Shown here in pieces: positions 9,879-18,641 of a stretch of 64,000 bases of DNA. The DNA comes from Deltaproteobacteria bacterium. GTDB taxonomy: Bacteria; Desulfobacterota; BSN033; WVXP01. The first letter of the stretch is position 1; the number at the start of each line of letters is the position of its first letter. The notes beneath the pieces are model-generated. The model saw only the letters and a program-made list of their open reading frames with translations. It was not told where the DNA came from and made no database searches. The stretch is from contig JAFDHF010000005.1 of NCBI GenBank assembly GCA_019308905.1, forward strand, positions 41,868-105,867, given 5' to 3'. Made by a program: the position numbers and the translations under genes.

Positions 9879-10748
9879 TCAGTCTTTGGGTCGTAGAACA
9901 TCGGCCAGACCATCTCCGATGAGGCTGAAGCCGATGCCGATCAACATGATAGCCAAACCGGGAAAAGTGGTCATCCACCAAGCTTGGTAAATAAATATTC
10001 GTCCTTCACTGATCATGGCTCCCCAGTCCGGGGTAGGGGGTTGCACGCCGAGTCCTAGAAAGCTTAGGGAGGATGCCAGGAGAATACAAAGAACCACATC
10101 TGTAACAGAGAAGACAAGAGCCGGAGTAATGGCGTTCGGAATGATGTGGCGCCGAATGATGTAACCTGTGCTGCAACCAAGAGCCCTTGCGGCCTCGATG
10201 AATTCCATCTCTTTCAGGGAGAGGATCTCCCCGCGGATGATCCTGGCGTATGCTGTCCAGCCCACCAGCCAGACCGAAATGAAAACGTTTCTCAATCCAG
10301 GCCCGATAATGGCGAGAATCGCTATTACCAGAACGAGATAGGGCAGGGCGATTGTCACATCCACCAGTCTCATGATGATGTCGTCCAGGCGGCCTCCGAA
10401 ATAGCCGGCTATGGAGCCCAGAATGGTCCCCACAACCAGTGGAACAATGACGCAGCCGGTGCCTATAAGCAATGCCGTCCGCCCGCCGTAAAGAATCCGG
10501 GTGAGAATATCTCTTCCGAAGTTGTCGGTGCCGAGCCAGTGGAGACGGGACGGGGGCTGAAGGGCCTCCAGGAGGGAGGTCTTGATGGGGTCGAACTTGG
10601 TCAAGAAAGGGGCGAGAAGGGAGGCCCCAGTGATCAGACACACGATGAGAAAGCCGATCAGGAAGGTCTTGCTGCGAAAGACCCTCCTGATCAGATTCTT
10701 TTCCCTCTGTGTAACCTCTATGAGAACCTCTGCGGTTGTATATTCCAT
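9879..10748 (-). CDS. dppC: Peptide ABC transporter permease, DppC type
   Basis: Inner-membrane permease of the binding-protein-dependent type. The 289 residues have an N-terminal OppC-type helix (SKTFLIGFLIVCLI, about 27-45), five further membrane helices and the cytoplasmic EAA loop (EAARALGCSTGYIIRRHIIP) that docks the ATPase. It lies 36 bp after dppB and ends 26 bp before the dppD start. Confidence 0.94.
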   Translation of the reverse strand: MEYTTAEVLIEVTQREKNLIRRVFRSKTFLIGFLIVCLITGASLLAPFLTKFDPIKTSLLEALQPPSRLHWLGTDNFGRDILTRILYGGRTALLIGTGCVIVPLVVGTILGSIAGYFGGRLDDIIMRLVDVTIALPYLVLVIAILAIIGPGLRNVFISVWLVGWTAYARIIRGEILSLKEMEFIEAARALGCSTGYIIRRHIIPNAITPALVFSVTDVVLCILLASSLSFLGLGVQPPTPDWGAMISEGRIFIYQAWWMTTFPGLAIMLIGIGFSLIGDGLADVLRPKD

Positions 10749-10784
10749 TGCCCTTCCTCGGACCTGCTACAACAGGGCGAATGC

Positions 10785-11723
10785 CTATTCCCCCATACGG
10801 ATTCGAGGGTCGAGATAGCTGTAAAGGACGTCCGTAACAAAATTGATCGTAATGATCAAGAAACCGAAGACGAATGTCACCCCCTGGACCATGGGATAAT
10901 CCCGCTTGAAAATGGAACCGACCAGAAGCATTCCGATTCCCGGAAGCGAAAACGTCGCCTCGATGACAACCGTGCCGCCGAGCAGCCAACCGATGTTGAC
11001 CCCGAAGATGGTGACGCTCGGGATCAAGGCGTTGCGGAAGGCATGCCTGAATGTTACTTCCCACTCCTTCAGGCCCTTTGCTCTGGCGGTTGTCACGAAG
11101 TTTGCCTGCAGTGACTCGAGGATACTCGCGCGCAAGGGACGGAGAATGACTGGTGTAAGGTACAGGCCCAGAACAAAGGAGGGCAAAACCAGGTGCCAGA
11201 GCCTCTCTCCAAAGGTCTTTCCGAACCCGGAGACAGGGAAGATCCCCCACCTGACCCCGAGAAACATCATCAGCAGCAAGGCCACCCAGAAAGAGGGCAT
11301 CGTGAAGCCGAAGAGCGTGCCGAGACGGATCATATTGTCCCGTAAACCCCTGGGCCGGAGCGCTGAAAGGACACCCAATGGGACGGCAAAGGCGATCGAG
11401 ATGACAGCGCCGAGGCAGATCAGCATGAGTGTGGCCGGAAGCCGCTGGAGGATTACCTCGAGGACGCCGGTCCGGTAGGCTATGGAGGTCCCCAGGTTTC
11501 CTTTGAGGAGATTTGCCAGGAAGGTGACGTACTGGACTATCAGAGACCTGTCCAAACCGAGGGCGTGCCTCAACCTTTCGATATTCTCGGGCGTTGCCCG
11601 GATTCCCAGCATTATGCGGGCCGGGTCTCCGGGAATCAGGTGGATGATGAGAAAGACGAAGACCGTGAGCCCTAACAAGACGGGGAGGAAATGGAGGAGC
11701 CGGCGGAGTACATATCTACGCAT
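10785..11723 (-). CDS. dppB: Peptide ABC transporter permease, DppB type
   Basis: First permease of the importer, 312 residues. It opens with the canonical short cytoplasmic tail and helix (RRLLHFLPVLLGLTVFVFL), then the periplasmic segment with IPGDPARIML. The EAA loop is ARAKGLKEWEVTFRHAFRNA. Five or six membrane helices are apparent. It is separated from the binding-protein gene by a GC-rich hairpin, a usual way of lowering permease expression below that of the binding protein. Confidence 0.94.
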   Translation of the reverse strand: MRRYVLRRLLHFLPVLLGLTVFVFLIIHLIPGDPARIMLGIRATPENIERLRHALGLDRSLIVQYVTFLANLLKGNLGTSIAYRTGVLEVILQRLPATLMLICLGAVISIAFAVPLGVLSALRPRGLRDNMIRLGTLFGFTMPSFWVALLLMMFLGVRWGIFPVSGFGKTFGERLWHLVLPSFVLGLYLTPVILRPLRASILESLQANFVTTARAKGLKEWEVTFRHAFRNALIPSVTIFGVNIGWLLGGTVVIEATFSLPGIGMLLVGSIFKRDYPMVQGVTFVFGFLIITINFVTDVLYSYLDPRIRMGE

Positions 11724-11769
11724 GGTTCAACGATCTTTTTCAGAGAGAGTGAGACGACGGTCAGGGGGT

Positions 11770-11810
11770 GGGACCCGGCTCGGCGACGGTTGCCCTGTCT
11801 CACCGGGCCC
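11770..11810 (-). other. Intercistronic hairpin between SBP and dppB
   Basis: On the minus strand GGGCCCGG pairs with CCGGGTCCC around a 24-nt loop, with one bulge. There is no U-run, so it looks like an mRNA-stabilising or attenuating stem, not a full terminator. Confidence 0.45.
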
Positions 11811-11818
11811 CTTTCTTG

Positions 11819-13375
11819 TCACTCCTCGAGCCAGACCTCCTCGAGACGGTAATTCCCAGTGGGAAGGACCTTGAAATTGTGGACCGTCTTAAGCACGGCA
11901 CATCTGCTGGGGCTCCGATACAGCAACAAGAGCTGCGCATCGTCCACCTGCATCTGCTGGAGTCGACTGTACATCTTCATCCGTTTCTCGTGATCCGTTT
12001 CCGTCTGAGTGGCCCTGGCGAGCTTATCGAACTCCTCGTTTCGCCAAGAGGTGAAATAGGCCTTGCTCCCCCCTCCGTACACGCAGGCGAAGAAAAGCAA
12101 CTCGTCTGGGTCGACGATATCGGTTGTCATATAGGCATCGGATATCTCGTAGTCGAGCTGAGAGATTCGGTCCCACCAGGTCCCTTCTTCCACCATCTCT
12201 ATGTTGACATCGATTCCTATCTTGGCGAGCTGCTCTTTGAGGATCACGGCCCTCTGCGTGTACTCGGCACTCCCCGCGATGTTCAGAAGAGTGGTCTTGA
12301 AACCGTTTGGCCGGCTGGATTCCTTCATAAGCTGTTTTGCCTTTTCGAGGTCATAGGTGTACCCCTTGATCGATCTGTCCAGACCAAGCATGTTGGGCAG
12401 GAAGGTGTTGGCCACCTCGCCATAGCCGAACAGGACGCTCTTGATAATGGCCTTTCGATCGACCGCATAGTTCATTGCCTGGCGGATCTTGAGATCGTTA
12501 TACGGTTCCTTGAGGTGGTTGAACAGGAGAAAATCGATCTTGGTCAGGGGGTTGATTTGCATGTCGATATCCGGATTCGCCTTGAGCTGGGCGATCATGT
12601 TGTAGGGGATGAAGTTGGCCACATGGATGTCTTTGTTCATGATGTTGAGGATCCGTGTGTTGCTTTCAGGAATGATCTTCAGGCGGACCGCATCGAGGTA
12701 AGGCATCCCCTTGCGCCAGTGGTCCTTGAACCTCTCGAGAACGATCTCATCTCCCCGTCTCCATTCCACGAATTTGAAAGGGCCGGTTCCCACTGGATGG
12801 GTTCCAAAATACTCTTCCCCTTTTGCCTCCATGTACTTCTTGGGAACTATGGAAGCGCTGAAAAGAGCCATGGTGGAGAGGAAGGGAACGTACTTCTTTT
12901 TCAACGTCACCTCGAAGGTGTAGGGGTCAATGATCCTCGTTCCCTTTATGATTTGGAACATGTCTGAGAAGAAAGAGCGGGGATGTTGATAGAGGCGATC
13001 GATGGAGAACTTCACGTCTTCAGCGGTCATGGGTGTCCCGTCATGGAATTTGACCCCTCGCCTGAGGTGGAAAGTGTAGACCAGCCCGTCATCCGACACA
13101 TCCACACTCTCCGCCAACCCGGGTTCGGTCCCTGTTCCCTCCCGGTTCATTCGAACCAACTGGTCAAACATCAGGAGAATGTCCCAAATGGCGGGGTTAT
13201 CGATGGGGATGACAGGGTCATAGGTCGTCGGGTCCATGACCTTGCTTACTATCAATGTACCTCCATACCGCGGGCCACCCGCCTGAGCCTGAGGAACAGA
13301 CCCACGGCAAAAGAGAAAAACAGAAAGAACCACCAAGCACAGAGCGACAATCTTACCTTTGGAATTCGAAATCAT
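11819..13375 (-). CDS. Peptide ABC transporter substrate-binding protein (SBP family 5)
   Basis: Periplasmic solute receptor of the DppA/OppA class, 518 residues. It has a Sec signal peptide (residues 1-32, hydrophobic core VALCLVVLSVFLF, likely cut after AQA). The family signature follows: YGGTLIVS, DPTTYDPV, and the VYTFHLRRGVKFHDGTP segment. The start has a good AGGAGGG site 6 nt upstream. It heads the first dpp operon. Family 5 receptors bind di- and oligopeptides, nickel chelates, opines or glutathione. The linked D-aminopeptidase favours peptides here. Confidence 0.93.
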   Translation of the reverse strand: MISNSKGKIVALCLVVLSVFLFCRGSVPQAQAGGPRYGGTLIVSKVMDPTTYDPVIPIDNPAIWDILLMFDQLVRMNREGTGTEPGLAESVDVSDDGLVYTFHLRRGVKFHDGTPMTAEDVKFSIDRLYQHPRSFFSDMFQIIKGTRIIDPYTFEVTLKKKYVPFLSTMALFSASIVPKKYMEAKGEEYFGTHPVGTGPFKFVEWRRGDEIVLERFKDHWRKGMPYLDAVRLKIIPESNTRILNIMNKDIHVANFIPYNMIAQLKANPDIDMQINPLTKIDFLLFNHLKEPYNDLKIRQAMNYAVDRKAIIKSVLFGYGEVANTFLPNMLGLDRSIKGYTYDLEKAKQLMKESSRPNGFKTTLLNIAGSAEYTQRAVILKEQLAKIGIDVNIEMVEEGTWWDRISQLDYEISDAYMTTDIVDPDELLFFACVYGGGSKAYFTSWRNEEFDKLARATQTETDHEKRMKMYSRLQQMQVDDAQLLLLYRSPSRCAVLKTVHNFKVLPTGNYRLEEVWLEE

Positions 13376-13484
13376 CGTCTCCCTCCTTCAGGTTCTGACT
13401 TTCCAAGTCGGTACCCCCAGAACCTCCTGATCATCTCCTCATCGCCGGGACATTGATTATTCCGGGTCATGACCGACTCGTTCT

Positions 13485-13514
13485 TTGATAGCACATGGGG
13501 TATTTTGTTGTCAA
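13485..13514 (-). promoter_or_regulatory. Sigma-70 promoter of the first dpp operon
   Basis: On the minus strand TTGACA (13514-13509), an 18-nt spacer and TATCAA (13490-13485), about 105 bp before the binding-protein start. As at lon, the dispersed repeat begins immediately upstream of the -35 box. Confidence 0.6.
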
Positions 13515-13527
13515 CCTCTTAAGAGGC

Positions 13528-13871
13528 GTGGAGTTTCCCGGGTTTTCGGCCGGGGATTCTTGCAAGTACGTGACTTCATGATTTTCTTCTGTTTTGGCAG
13601 GAGAACACCCTTGTCCCCTCGCTCCTGAGTTCATGCGGTGACCCTATCAAGGCTCGCGGGTGGACAGTTCCTGCCCCTTCCCCACGAACACGACCCACGA
13701 CTCACGACCACGAACACGACTCACGAACACGAACACGAACACGACTCACGAACACGAACACGAACACGAATCACGACCTTCCCCCTCCCCGCTCACCCTT
13801 GATGGGTACCCCACCGCTTCCGCAATGTCGCTCGGAGGCAAGGGTGTTCTCCAAGAGTCAGGAAACCCCGC
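13528..13871 (+). repeat. MITE-like dispersed repeat, copy 2
   Basis: A 344-bp element in the gene-free stretch 13376-13988, clearly homologous to 5498-5917. The left module, tandem array (13683-13777) and right module are in the same order. The outer ends pair as GTGGAGTTTCC against GGAAACCCCGC, less perfectly than in copy 1. The modules outside the array are roughly 85-90% identical to copy 1 by eye. Confidence 0.75.
13683..13777 (+). repeat. CACGA tandem array in copy 2
   Basis: About 95 bp of 6-7 nt units CACGA[A/C](T), richer in CACGAA than copy 1 and about half as long. Confidence 0.85.
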
Positions 13872-13988
13872 CTTCAGAGCGGGGATCCGCCCGGTTCTGA
13901 GGGGACCTCTGGCTTGAGACGGACCCTGCCGGAGCGGCGGAACTCCCGTCAGGAGTGAAACAGATCCCCATCCCCCAGATGACATCCG

Positions 13989-14930
13989 TCACCGGTGGTG
14001 GAAGAAGTCCCTCCTGATCTTTACCATGGCGGCTTGGAAGTCTCCGACCAACTGGCACGCCCTGACCTCACCCACTTGGCCGAGGAGGTGATAGGCGTCC
14101 ATGAGGGAGAAGCCGTGAAACCTGTTGAGCCGGTGGATCAGGTCGAAATAGGCGTGTTTGATGTTCTCGGAGAGGGGCTCTCCGAAGTGACACCCTATGG
14201 AACCGATGAAGTCTCCTCCGTTGATCTGGGGACAGCCAACATACTCTGCCAGGTCATGGGGGATCACCTCCACTCTCACCTTGACCCTGGCCGAGACCTC
14301 TATGGCCACACCCGTTATCTCTCCGTCTCCCTGCACGGCGTGGACGTCACCCATTCCGAGCAAGGCCCCCTCGGTATTGACCGGAAGGACGAGCCTGTTT
14401 CCCGTGGTTATTTCTCTGCAGTCCACGTTGCCGAGGTGCTCGGCACCAAACTTGAAACTCCCTATTCTCTCGGCTCTGGGAGAGACCGAGATCGTCCCCA
14501 CCATGGGTGAGACGGGGATGGCGATCTCCCCCCGGCTGACGGGCAGATAGGCGAGACCGTTTTGAATCCTGCAGATCCTCGTGTCGGGGCCGAGATCATC
14601 ACCGAGCTGGTAAGCAGAAGAGAGCATTCCCAGTCTGGGGACGTAGGTCGTACAGCCACTGTCGGGCAGATCTATATCCAGTATGTCAATCGCCAGCAAG
14701 TCGCCCGGGCGGGCCTCCCTTACGAAGACCGGTCCAGTAATAGGGTTCCACCCTGGAAGCACCTCAAGGCTCTGTGCAAAGGAGGTAAACGTGTCTCCTT
14801 CACTCTTGACCATTTCACTGAAACAATCGACCGTTTCAAAGATCACCTCTGTTCCGGAAGGAATCTCCATGGCAGGTTTTACATCCGGACCCACGAAATA
14901 GCTCAGCCTTTGTTTGGATATGGTAACCAT
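13989..14930 (-). CDS. Acetamidase/formamidase family protein
   Basis: Metal-dependent amidase of the FmdA/AmdA family, which hydrolyses formamide or acetamide to ammonia and the acid. The 313 residues show the hallmark GDLLAIDILDI and the metal-site motif GDVHAVQGDGE, then IGCHFGEP. I chose ATG 14930, which has GGAGGT 8 nt upstream; the frame is open further up but without family resemblance. It stands alone, upstream of the first dpp operon on the same strand, with the repeat element between them. Confidence 0.88.
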   Translation of the reverse strand: MVTISKQRLSYFVGPDVKPAMEIPSGTEVIFETVDCFSEMVKSEGDTFTSFAQSLEVLPGWNPITGPVFVREARPGDLLAIDILDIDLPDSGCTTYVPRLGMLSSAYQLGDDLGPDTRICRIQNGLAYLPVSRGEIAIPVSPMVGTISVSPRAERIGSFKFGAEHLGNVDCREITTGNRLVLPVNTEGALLGMGDVHAVQGDGEITGVAIEVSARVKVRVEVIPHDLAEYVGCPQINGGDFIGSIGCHFGEPLSENIKHAYFDLIHRLNRFHGFSLMDAYHLLGQVGEVRACQLVGDFQAAMVKIRRDFFHHR

Positions 14931-15142
14931 CGCATGCCACCTCCGGTCTGTTTGGTGTTTCACTTCGATCGACAGAAACCCGGCAAGCCATGGTGTGCAT
15001 GATGCCACTCCCCCTGAAAAACTGCAACCTTCGGCGCCTCTGACGGTCCGGGTTTCCTGTTCCGGCCTCTGCGCCGGAGGGAGTGGCCGGGTGGTCTCTG
15101 GATGTTTCCACCAGAGTCCTGCTCCGCCGTTGTGAGGAGGCG
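14931..15142. other. Gene-free stretch between divergent genes
   Basis: Lies between the formamidase start and the plus-strand promoter at 15143. I see no gene, repeat or clear hairpin here. Confidence 0.5.
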
Positions 15143-15171
15143 TTGACACCTCAGAGGCTTTCTTCTATACT
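15143..15171 (+). promoter_or_regulatory. Strong sigma-70 promoter
   Basis: TTGACA (15143-15148), a 17-nt spacer and TATACT (15166-15171), the best consensus match in the window. It points at the small exported protein at 15291, leaving a leader of about 110 nt. Confidence 0.75.
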
Positions 15172-15290
15172 CCTCTCAGAGCTCGGACAGGCCGGGCCGT
15201 GGAGATGTCACAGAAGGGGTCCTGTAAAGAGTCGAGGCCCTCGGTCGGAAGGGCTGTTCGGCCGAAGCCAGGCAGGAAGGGGGGAGGGCG

Positions 15291-15629
15291 GTGAGATATC
15301 TCATAGCCGTTCTGGCGTCCGTGTTTTTGATGGTTCTTTGGCTTGTGACAGGTGGTGCGGAGGGGCAGAGTTCGGCCTCTTCTAAAACCACGCCCGGTAC
15401 CCAGACCGTCGAGGAGGAGGAGCGGGTCTATCCTATTGCCCCAGGGGTTTGGTATCCCGGTGAACCTCTTCCCGAGAAAGCAATGCGATATTACAGGGTG
15501 AGGTGTTGGCCCGGTTGCCATCGGGGAAGCTCCTACGGCAAGTATCCGGATAGGCCCTTGAACATGAAACCCATATTCCCGACAAGTTCGTTGGATCTCT
15601 GTCCCTCTGGCAAGGGTGAAGGCGGATGA
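15291..15629 (+). CDS. Small exported protein with a CX3CH motif, function unknown
   Basis: A 112-residue protein that starts with GTG behind a purine-rich GGGGGGAGGGC stretch and follows a strong promoter. Residues 1-25 look like a signal peptide (RYLIAVLASVFLMVLWLVTGG with a cut near AEG). The mature part is short and ends with the notable segment YYRVRCWPGCHRGSS, in which Cys-Trp-Pro-Gly-Cys-His resembles a heme c site with one extra residue. No membrane segment follows. I do not recognise the family. Promoter, GTG with purine tract and signal peptide together support a real gene. Confidence 0.55.
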   Translation: MRYLIAVLASVFLMVLWLVTGGAEGQSSASSKTTPGTQTVEEEERVYPIAPGVWYPGEPLPEKAMRYYRVRCWPGCHRGSSYGKYPDRPLNMKPIFPTSSLDLCPSGKGEGG

Positions 15630-15747
15630 GGGGCGAACATCCCCATCCGTCGCCCTCAGGCTCTCGCGAAGACTCTTTCGGGGTGTGCGAGTAGAGGGGA
15701 TCTCGCCCCTTGTCTTGGACTGCCTGAGGAAACCGCGCATCACCGTG

Positions 15748-15810
15748 GATGGGTAGCCCGCCGCTTCGGCAGCATTGCTCGGGAACGAGGGTGTTCTCCA
15801 GGATTCAGCA
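15748..15810 (+). repeat. Partial, diverged copy of the dispersed repeat (right module)
   Basis: About 63 bp matching the right module of copies 1 and 2: GATGGGTA.CCC.CCGCTTC..CA followed by GGGTGTTCTCCA. The left module and CACGA array are absent. It lies just upstream of the ssb promoter. Confidence 0.55.
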
Positions 15811-15825
15811 GCTGCCTTTTGTTCC

Positions 15826-15854
15826 TTGCAAAGTGCCCTTTCCCGTGCTAACCT
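15826..15854 (+). promoter_or_regulatory. Promoter of ssb
   Basis: TTGCAA (15826-15831), a 17-nt spacer and TAACCT (15849-15854), about 75 bp before the chosen ssb start. Confidence 0.45.
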
Positions 15855-15928
15855 GTTCCACCTGGGACCGGAAAGGCCTTTAGAAAGGGGCTTTGCCTCG
15901 ATTAATGAAGATGATAGGGGGGAGAGTC

Positions 15929-16339
15929 ATGGCTGGGGTGAATAAGGTGATTCTTATCGGGCGGTTGGGAGCCGATCCTGAGATCAGATACACCAATACC
16001 GGGACGGCGGTGGCGAATTTCTCGCTGGCCACCAGTACCAACTGGGTGAACAAGGACGGGGAGCGTGAAGAGAAGACCGAGTGGCACCGGGTGGTGGCTT
16101 TCGGACGGCTTGGCGAAATCTGCGGTGAGTATCTGAGCAAGGGCAAGCAGGTCTATGTTGAGGGCCGGTTGCAGACACGGTCCTGGGAGGATAAGGACGG
16201 CAACAGGCGGAAAACCACCGAGATTGTGGCCCTCCAGTTGCAGATGTTGGGTGCTCCCTCAGGGGACCGCCCACCGATAGAAGAGGAGACTGTGCCCCGC
16301 CCCGAAGAACCCGTGGGTGAAGATGATATTCCTTTCTGA
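15929..16339 (+). CDS. ssb: Single-stranded DNA-binding protein
   Basis: Protects single-stranded DNA and recruits repair and replication partners. The OB fold (about residues 3-108) begins with the typical [15 protein letters not shown] and includes WHRVVAFG and [10 protein letters not shown] short acidic linker leads to the conserved C-terminal tip DDIPF. I chose ATG 15929 (136 aa), because it begins the family-typical MAGVNKV and has a GGGGGAG site about 5 nt upstream. An in-frame ATG at 15893 would add 12 residues with no family support. It is convergent with the LysM gene. Confidence 0.95.
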   Translation: MAGVNKVILIGRLGADPEIRYTNTGTAVANFSLATSTNWVNKDGEREEKTEWHRVVAFGRLGEICGEYLSKGKQVYVEGRLQTRSWEDKDGNRRKTTEIVALQLQMLGAPSGDRPPIEEETVPRPEEPVGEDDIPF

Positions 16340-16476
16340 TCGGTGGTTGGATCAGGCTTCAGGGACCTTCCGGTTTTGCCACGAGAAATCGGGTCCGGCC
16401 GGCAGGGACGGGGAAACCAGCGACCGCGGCACAAGAGGCCTTTTGCTCGCCTTCCGGTCGTGGCCTCGAAAGTGTC

Positions 16477-17388
16477 TCACCGTTTTTTTCTCTTCGCCGC
16501 CTTTTCGAAAACCTGGATGATCTTGGGTGAGACGTAGACGGGATCGAGCTTCATGTGGGGGTTCACCTTGAGGGCTTCCAGGAATGAGTCCTCGGCTTTG
16601 GTGCGTTCGTCGAGGGCCACGTAAGCGTATGCAAGAAAGCGGTATGCCTTGGCAACGTCCTGCTTGCCTTTCAATCCGGACTCGAGGGCCTTTTGCAGGT
16701 TTCTGACCGCACCGGAATAATCACCCGTGAAGTAGTTCTTTACGCCCCTTTCCAGGAATGCCTCTGCCCTGTTCGTTGCGGCTACGCTCCCCGGTAGGGG
16801 AGTGTTGACGGCACGGCTCTTTCTCTTCACGATTCTCAGGTCTCCAATGGGCAGGATCAAGTGGGTGCCGGGCCTGAGTGTGAAAGGATACCCGATACGG
16901 TTGTACGAGGCTATGAGATCGAAGGCGGCGGTGTCACCGTAGTACCGCTGCGCGATCTTCGAAAGGGACTCTCCCCTTCTCACGGTGTGAGGTATTTCCA
17001 CGGGCAAAAGGATGTTCATGCCCGCGGTAAGGTTTCTGGGATCCTTGATCCCATTGAGCTTTGCCAGCCCCCGAGACTTTCCGGGATCATTGAGATACTT
17101 CTTGGCGATGAGAGACAGGGTCTCCCCTTTTCTCACGCGGTGCGTCCTGACCTCGGGTATGACAATGGTCCAGCCCGGCTTGATCCTTCGGGGATTATTG
17201 ATCCCGTTGTACTTCATCAGGAGGAAAGCCTTGGCGGGATCCCCGTAATAGTGCTTTGCCACTATGGCAAGGCTTTCCCCCTTCTGGATGGTGTGACGGA
17301 CGAAAGCCTGGCAAGGTACGGCCTGGAACAGGAGAAAGACGGTAACCGCCGCGATTCTTCTGACTGTCCTTGGTATGTCGGGTCTCAT
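16477..17388 (-). CDS. Exported triple-LysM protein with C-terminal TPR-like region
   Basis: A 303-residue secreted or periplasmic protein. It has a signal peptide (about 1-28, core IAAVTVFLLFQAVPCQA) and three LysM repeats (about 30-80, 85-135, 138-188). Each repeat has the form H.V..GESL..IA..Y.....L...N and ends in ...ILLP. Residues 215-290 read as two TPR-like helices pairs (YFTGDYSGAVRNLQKALE, AYVALDERTKAEDSFLEAL). LysM binds peptidoglycan glycan strands. The ATG overlaps the stop of the kinase gene by 4 nt (ATGA), so the two are translationally coupled. Confidence 0.85.
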   Translation of the reverse strand: MRPDIPRTVRRIAAVTVFLLFQAVPCQAFVRHTIQKGESLAIVAKHYYGDPAKAFLLMKYNGINNPRRIKPGWTIVIPEVRTHRVRKGETLSLIAKKYLNDPGKSRGLAKLNGIKDPRNLTAGMNILLPVEIPHTVRRGESLSKIAQRYYGDTAAFDLIASYNRIGYPFTLRPGTHLILPIGDLRIVKRKSRAVNTPLPGSVAATNRAEAFLERGVKNYFTGDYSGAVRNLQKALESGLKGKQDVAKAYRFLAYAYVALDERTKAEDSFLEALKVNPHMKLDPVYVSPKIIQVFEKAAKRKKR

Positions 17389-18641
17389 GATCCCATCTTC
17401 ACGATGATGAGGCGCTCCTCCCCGGGGTTCAGGTCGATCTCCATGGTCTTGGAACCGAATGTGGAATGTGTGAAGCGGAGGCTGTGTCTCCCTGGAACGA
17501 GTACGACCGGGTCTGCCGTGGGTGTTGTGGTTACGTACTTGCCGTCCACATAGATCCTGGCCCACGGGTAAGCCACTATCTTGATTCGCCCGTAATCTGA
17601 GGGGCTGTAGCGGGCCTTCTCACCCTGTACGTAGGAATCCTGTTTTTCATGAGGTCTTATCCCGTGGTTCCTCAGCCCGTAGTAGCCGAGGAGAAGCGCC
17701 GCGATAGCAGCCGCGGGGAAAGCCCATTTCCATGTCTTGGAGAGAAAAAGAGACTCCCTTGGTGTCTCTTCCCCGTTTGAGAAGACCGTGTCGATGAACT
17801 GGGAAAGGACCTGGTCTCTCCGATGGCTTGTTCTGGGCAGGAGTTTTTCCAGGGCTATCTTGAGATCTCCCATGTTCTGAAATCTTCGCCTGGGGTTCTT
17901 TCTGATGCATCGGAGGATGATCCACTGGAGTCGCCAGGGCACCTCTTTGTTGATCAGCTTAGGCCACCTGGGCCGGTTTTGGAGGATCTTGGTGATCACG
18001 CCTTCGAAGTCGTCTGCTATGAAGGGGCGGACCCCTGTCACCAGTTCGTAGAGAACGATGCCGAGGGAAAAGATGTCGGACCTGCCGTCTGGCCGTTCGC
18101 CCTTGACCTGTTCAGGTGACATGTAGGCTGGCGTCCCAATGGCTATCCCCTTCTGGGTCAGCGTGGGTTCCTGAGGGGTATAGGCGATCCCGAAATCTGT
18201 CAGCTTTACCTCGCCTCTGCGGGTAACGAAAATATTGCTGGGTTTAACGTCTCTGTGGACGATGCCCCTTTGATGTGAATAATGGAGGGCATCGGCGATT
18301 TTTGCCGTAACCGCCACAGCCGCCGGGACCGGCAAATGCCCTCTGGCGGCGATAATCTCGTCGAGGGTCTTTCCCGCGAGATATTCCATAACGAGATAGA
18401 GGGATTTCTGGTCTTTCCAGAAGTCGTAGACACTGACGATCCCTTCGTGGGTGAGAGAAGCCGAAGCCTTGGCCTCTCTCTTGAACCGCTCCACCATCTC
18501 CTCATCATTTATGAGGGAGGGCAACAGTTCCTTGATGGCCACCTCTCTTTCCAGGGACTTCTGTATCCCCAGGTAGACCGTTGCCATTCCACCCTGTCCC
18601 AGTTCTTTCAGGATCTTGTAGTTGGCGATCTTCTTTTTCAC
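17385..18641 (-). CDS. Membrane Ser/Thr protein kinase with extracytoplasmic PEGA domain
   Basis: A PknB-type Hanks kinase, 418 residues. The kinase domain (about 8-270) is complete: Gly loop GQGGMATVYLG, Lys37 in VAIKE, HRDVKPSN with Asp131, DFG with Asp149, and GTPAYMSPEQ. One transmembrane helix (WKWAFPAAAIAALLLGYYGL) is followed by a PEGA domain (GRIKIVAYPWARIYVDGKYV). PEGA domains are common in outer-surface and wall-associated sensors. It is coupled to a LysM protein and follows rodA after 344 bp, so a role in wall sensing or growth control is likely, though not shown. Confidence 0.92.
   Translation of the reverse strand: MKKKIANYKILKELGQGGMATVYLGIQKSLEREVAIKELLPSLINDEEMVERFKREAKASASLTHEGIVSVYDFWKDQKSLYLVMEYLAGKTLDEIIAARGHLPVPAAVAVTAKIADALHYSHQRGIVHRDVKPSNIFVTRRGEVKLTDFGIAYTPQEPTLTQKGIAIGTPAYMSPEQVKGERPDGRSDIFSLGIVLYELVTGVRPFIADDFEGVITKILQNRPRWPKLINKEVPWRLQWIILRCIRKNPRRRFQNMGDLKIALEKLLPRTSHRRDQVLSQFIDTVFSNGEETPRESLFLSKTWKWAFPAAAIAALLLGYYGLRNHGIRPHEKQDSYVQGEKARYSPSDYGRIKIVAYPWARIYVDGKYVTTTPTADPVVLVPGRHSLRFTHSTFGSKTMEIDLNPGEERLIIVKMGS

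Noticed and set aside
11768..12967. Long open frame opposite the first SBP gene
   Set aside because: Antisense shadow; no start site and no domain character.
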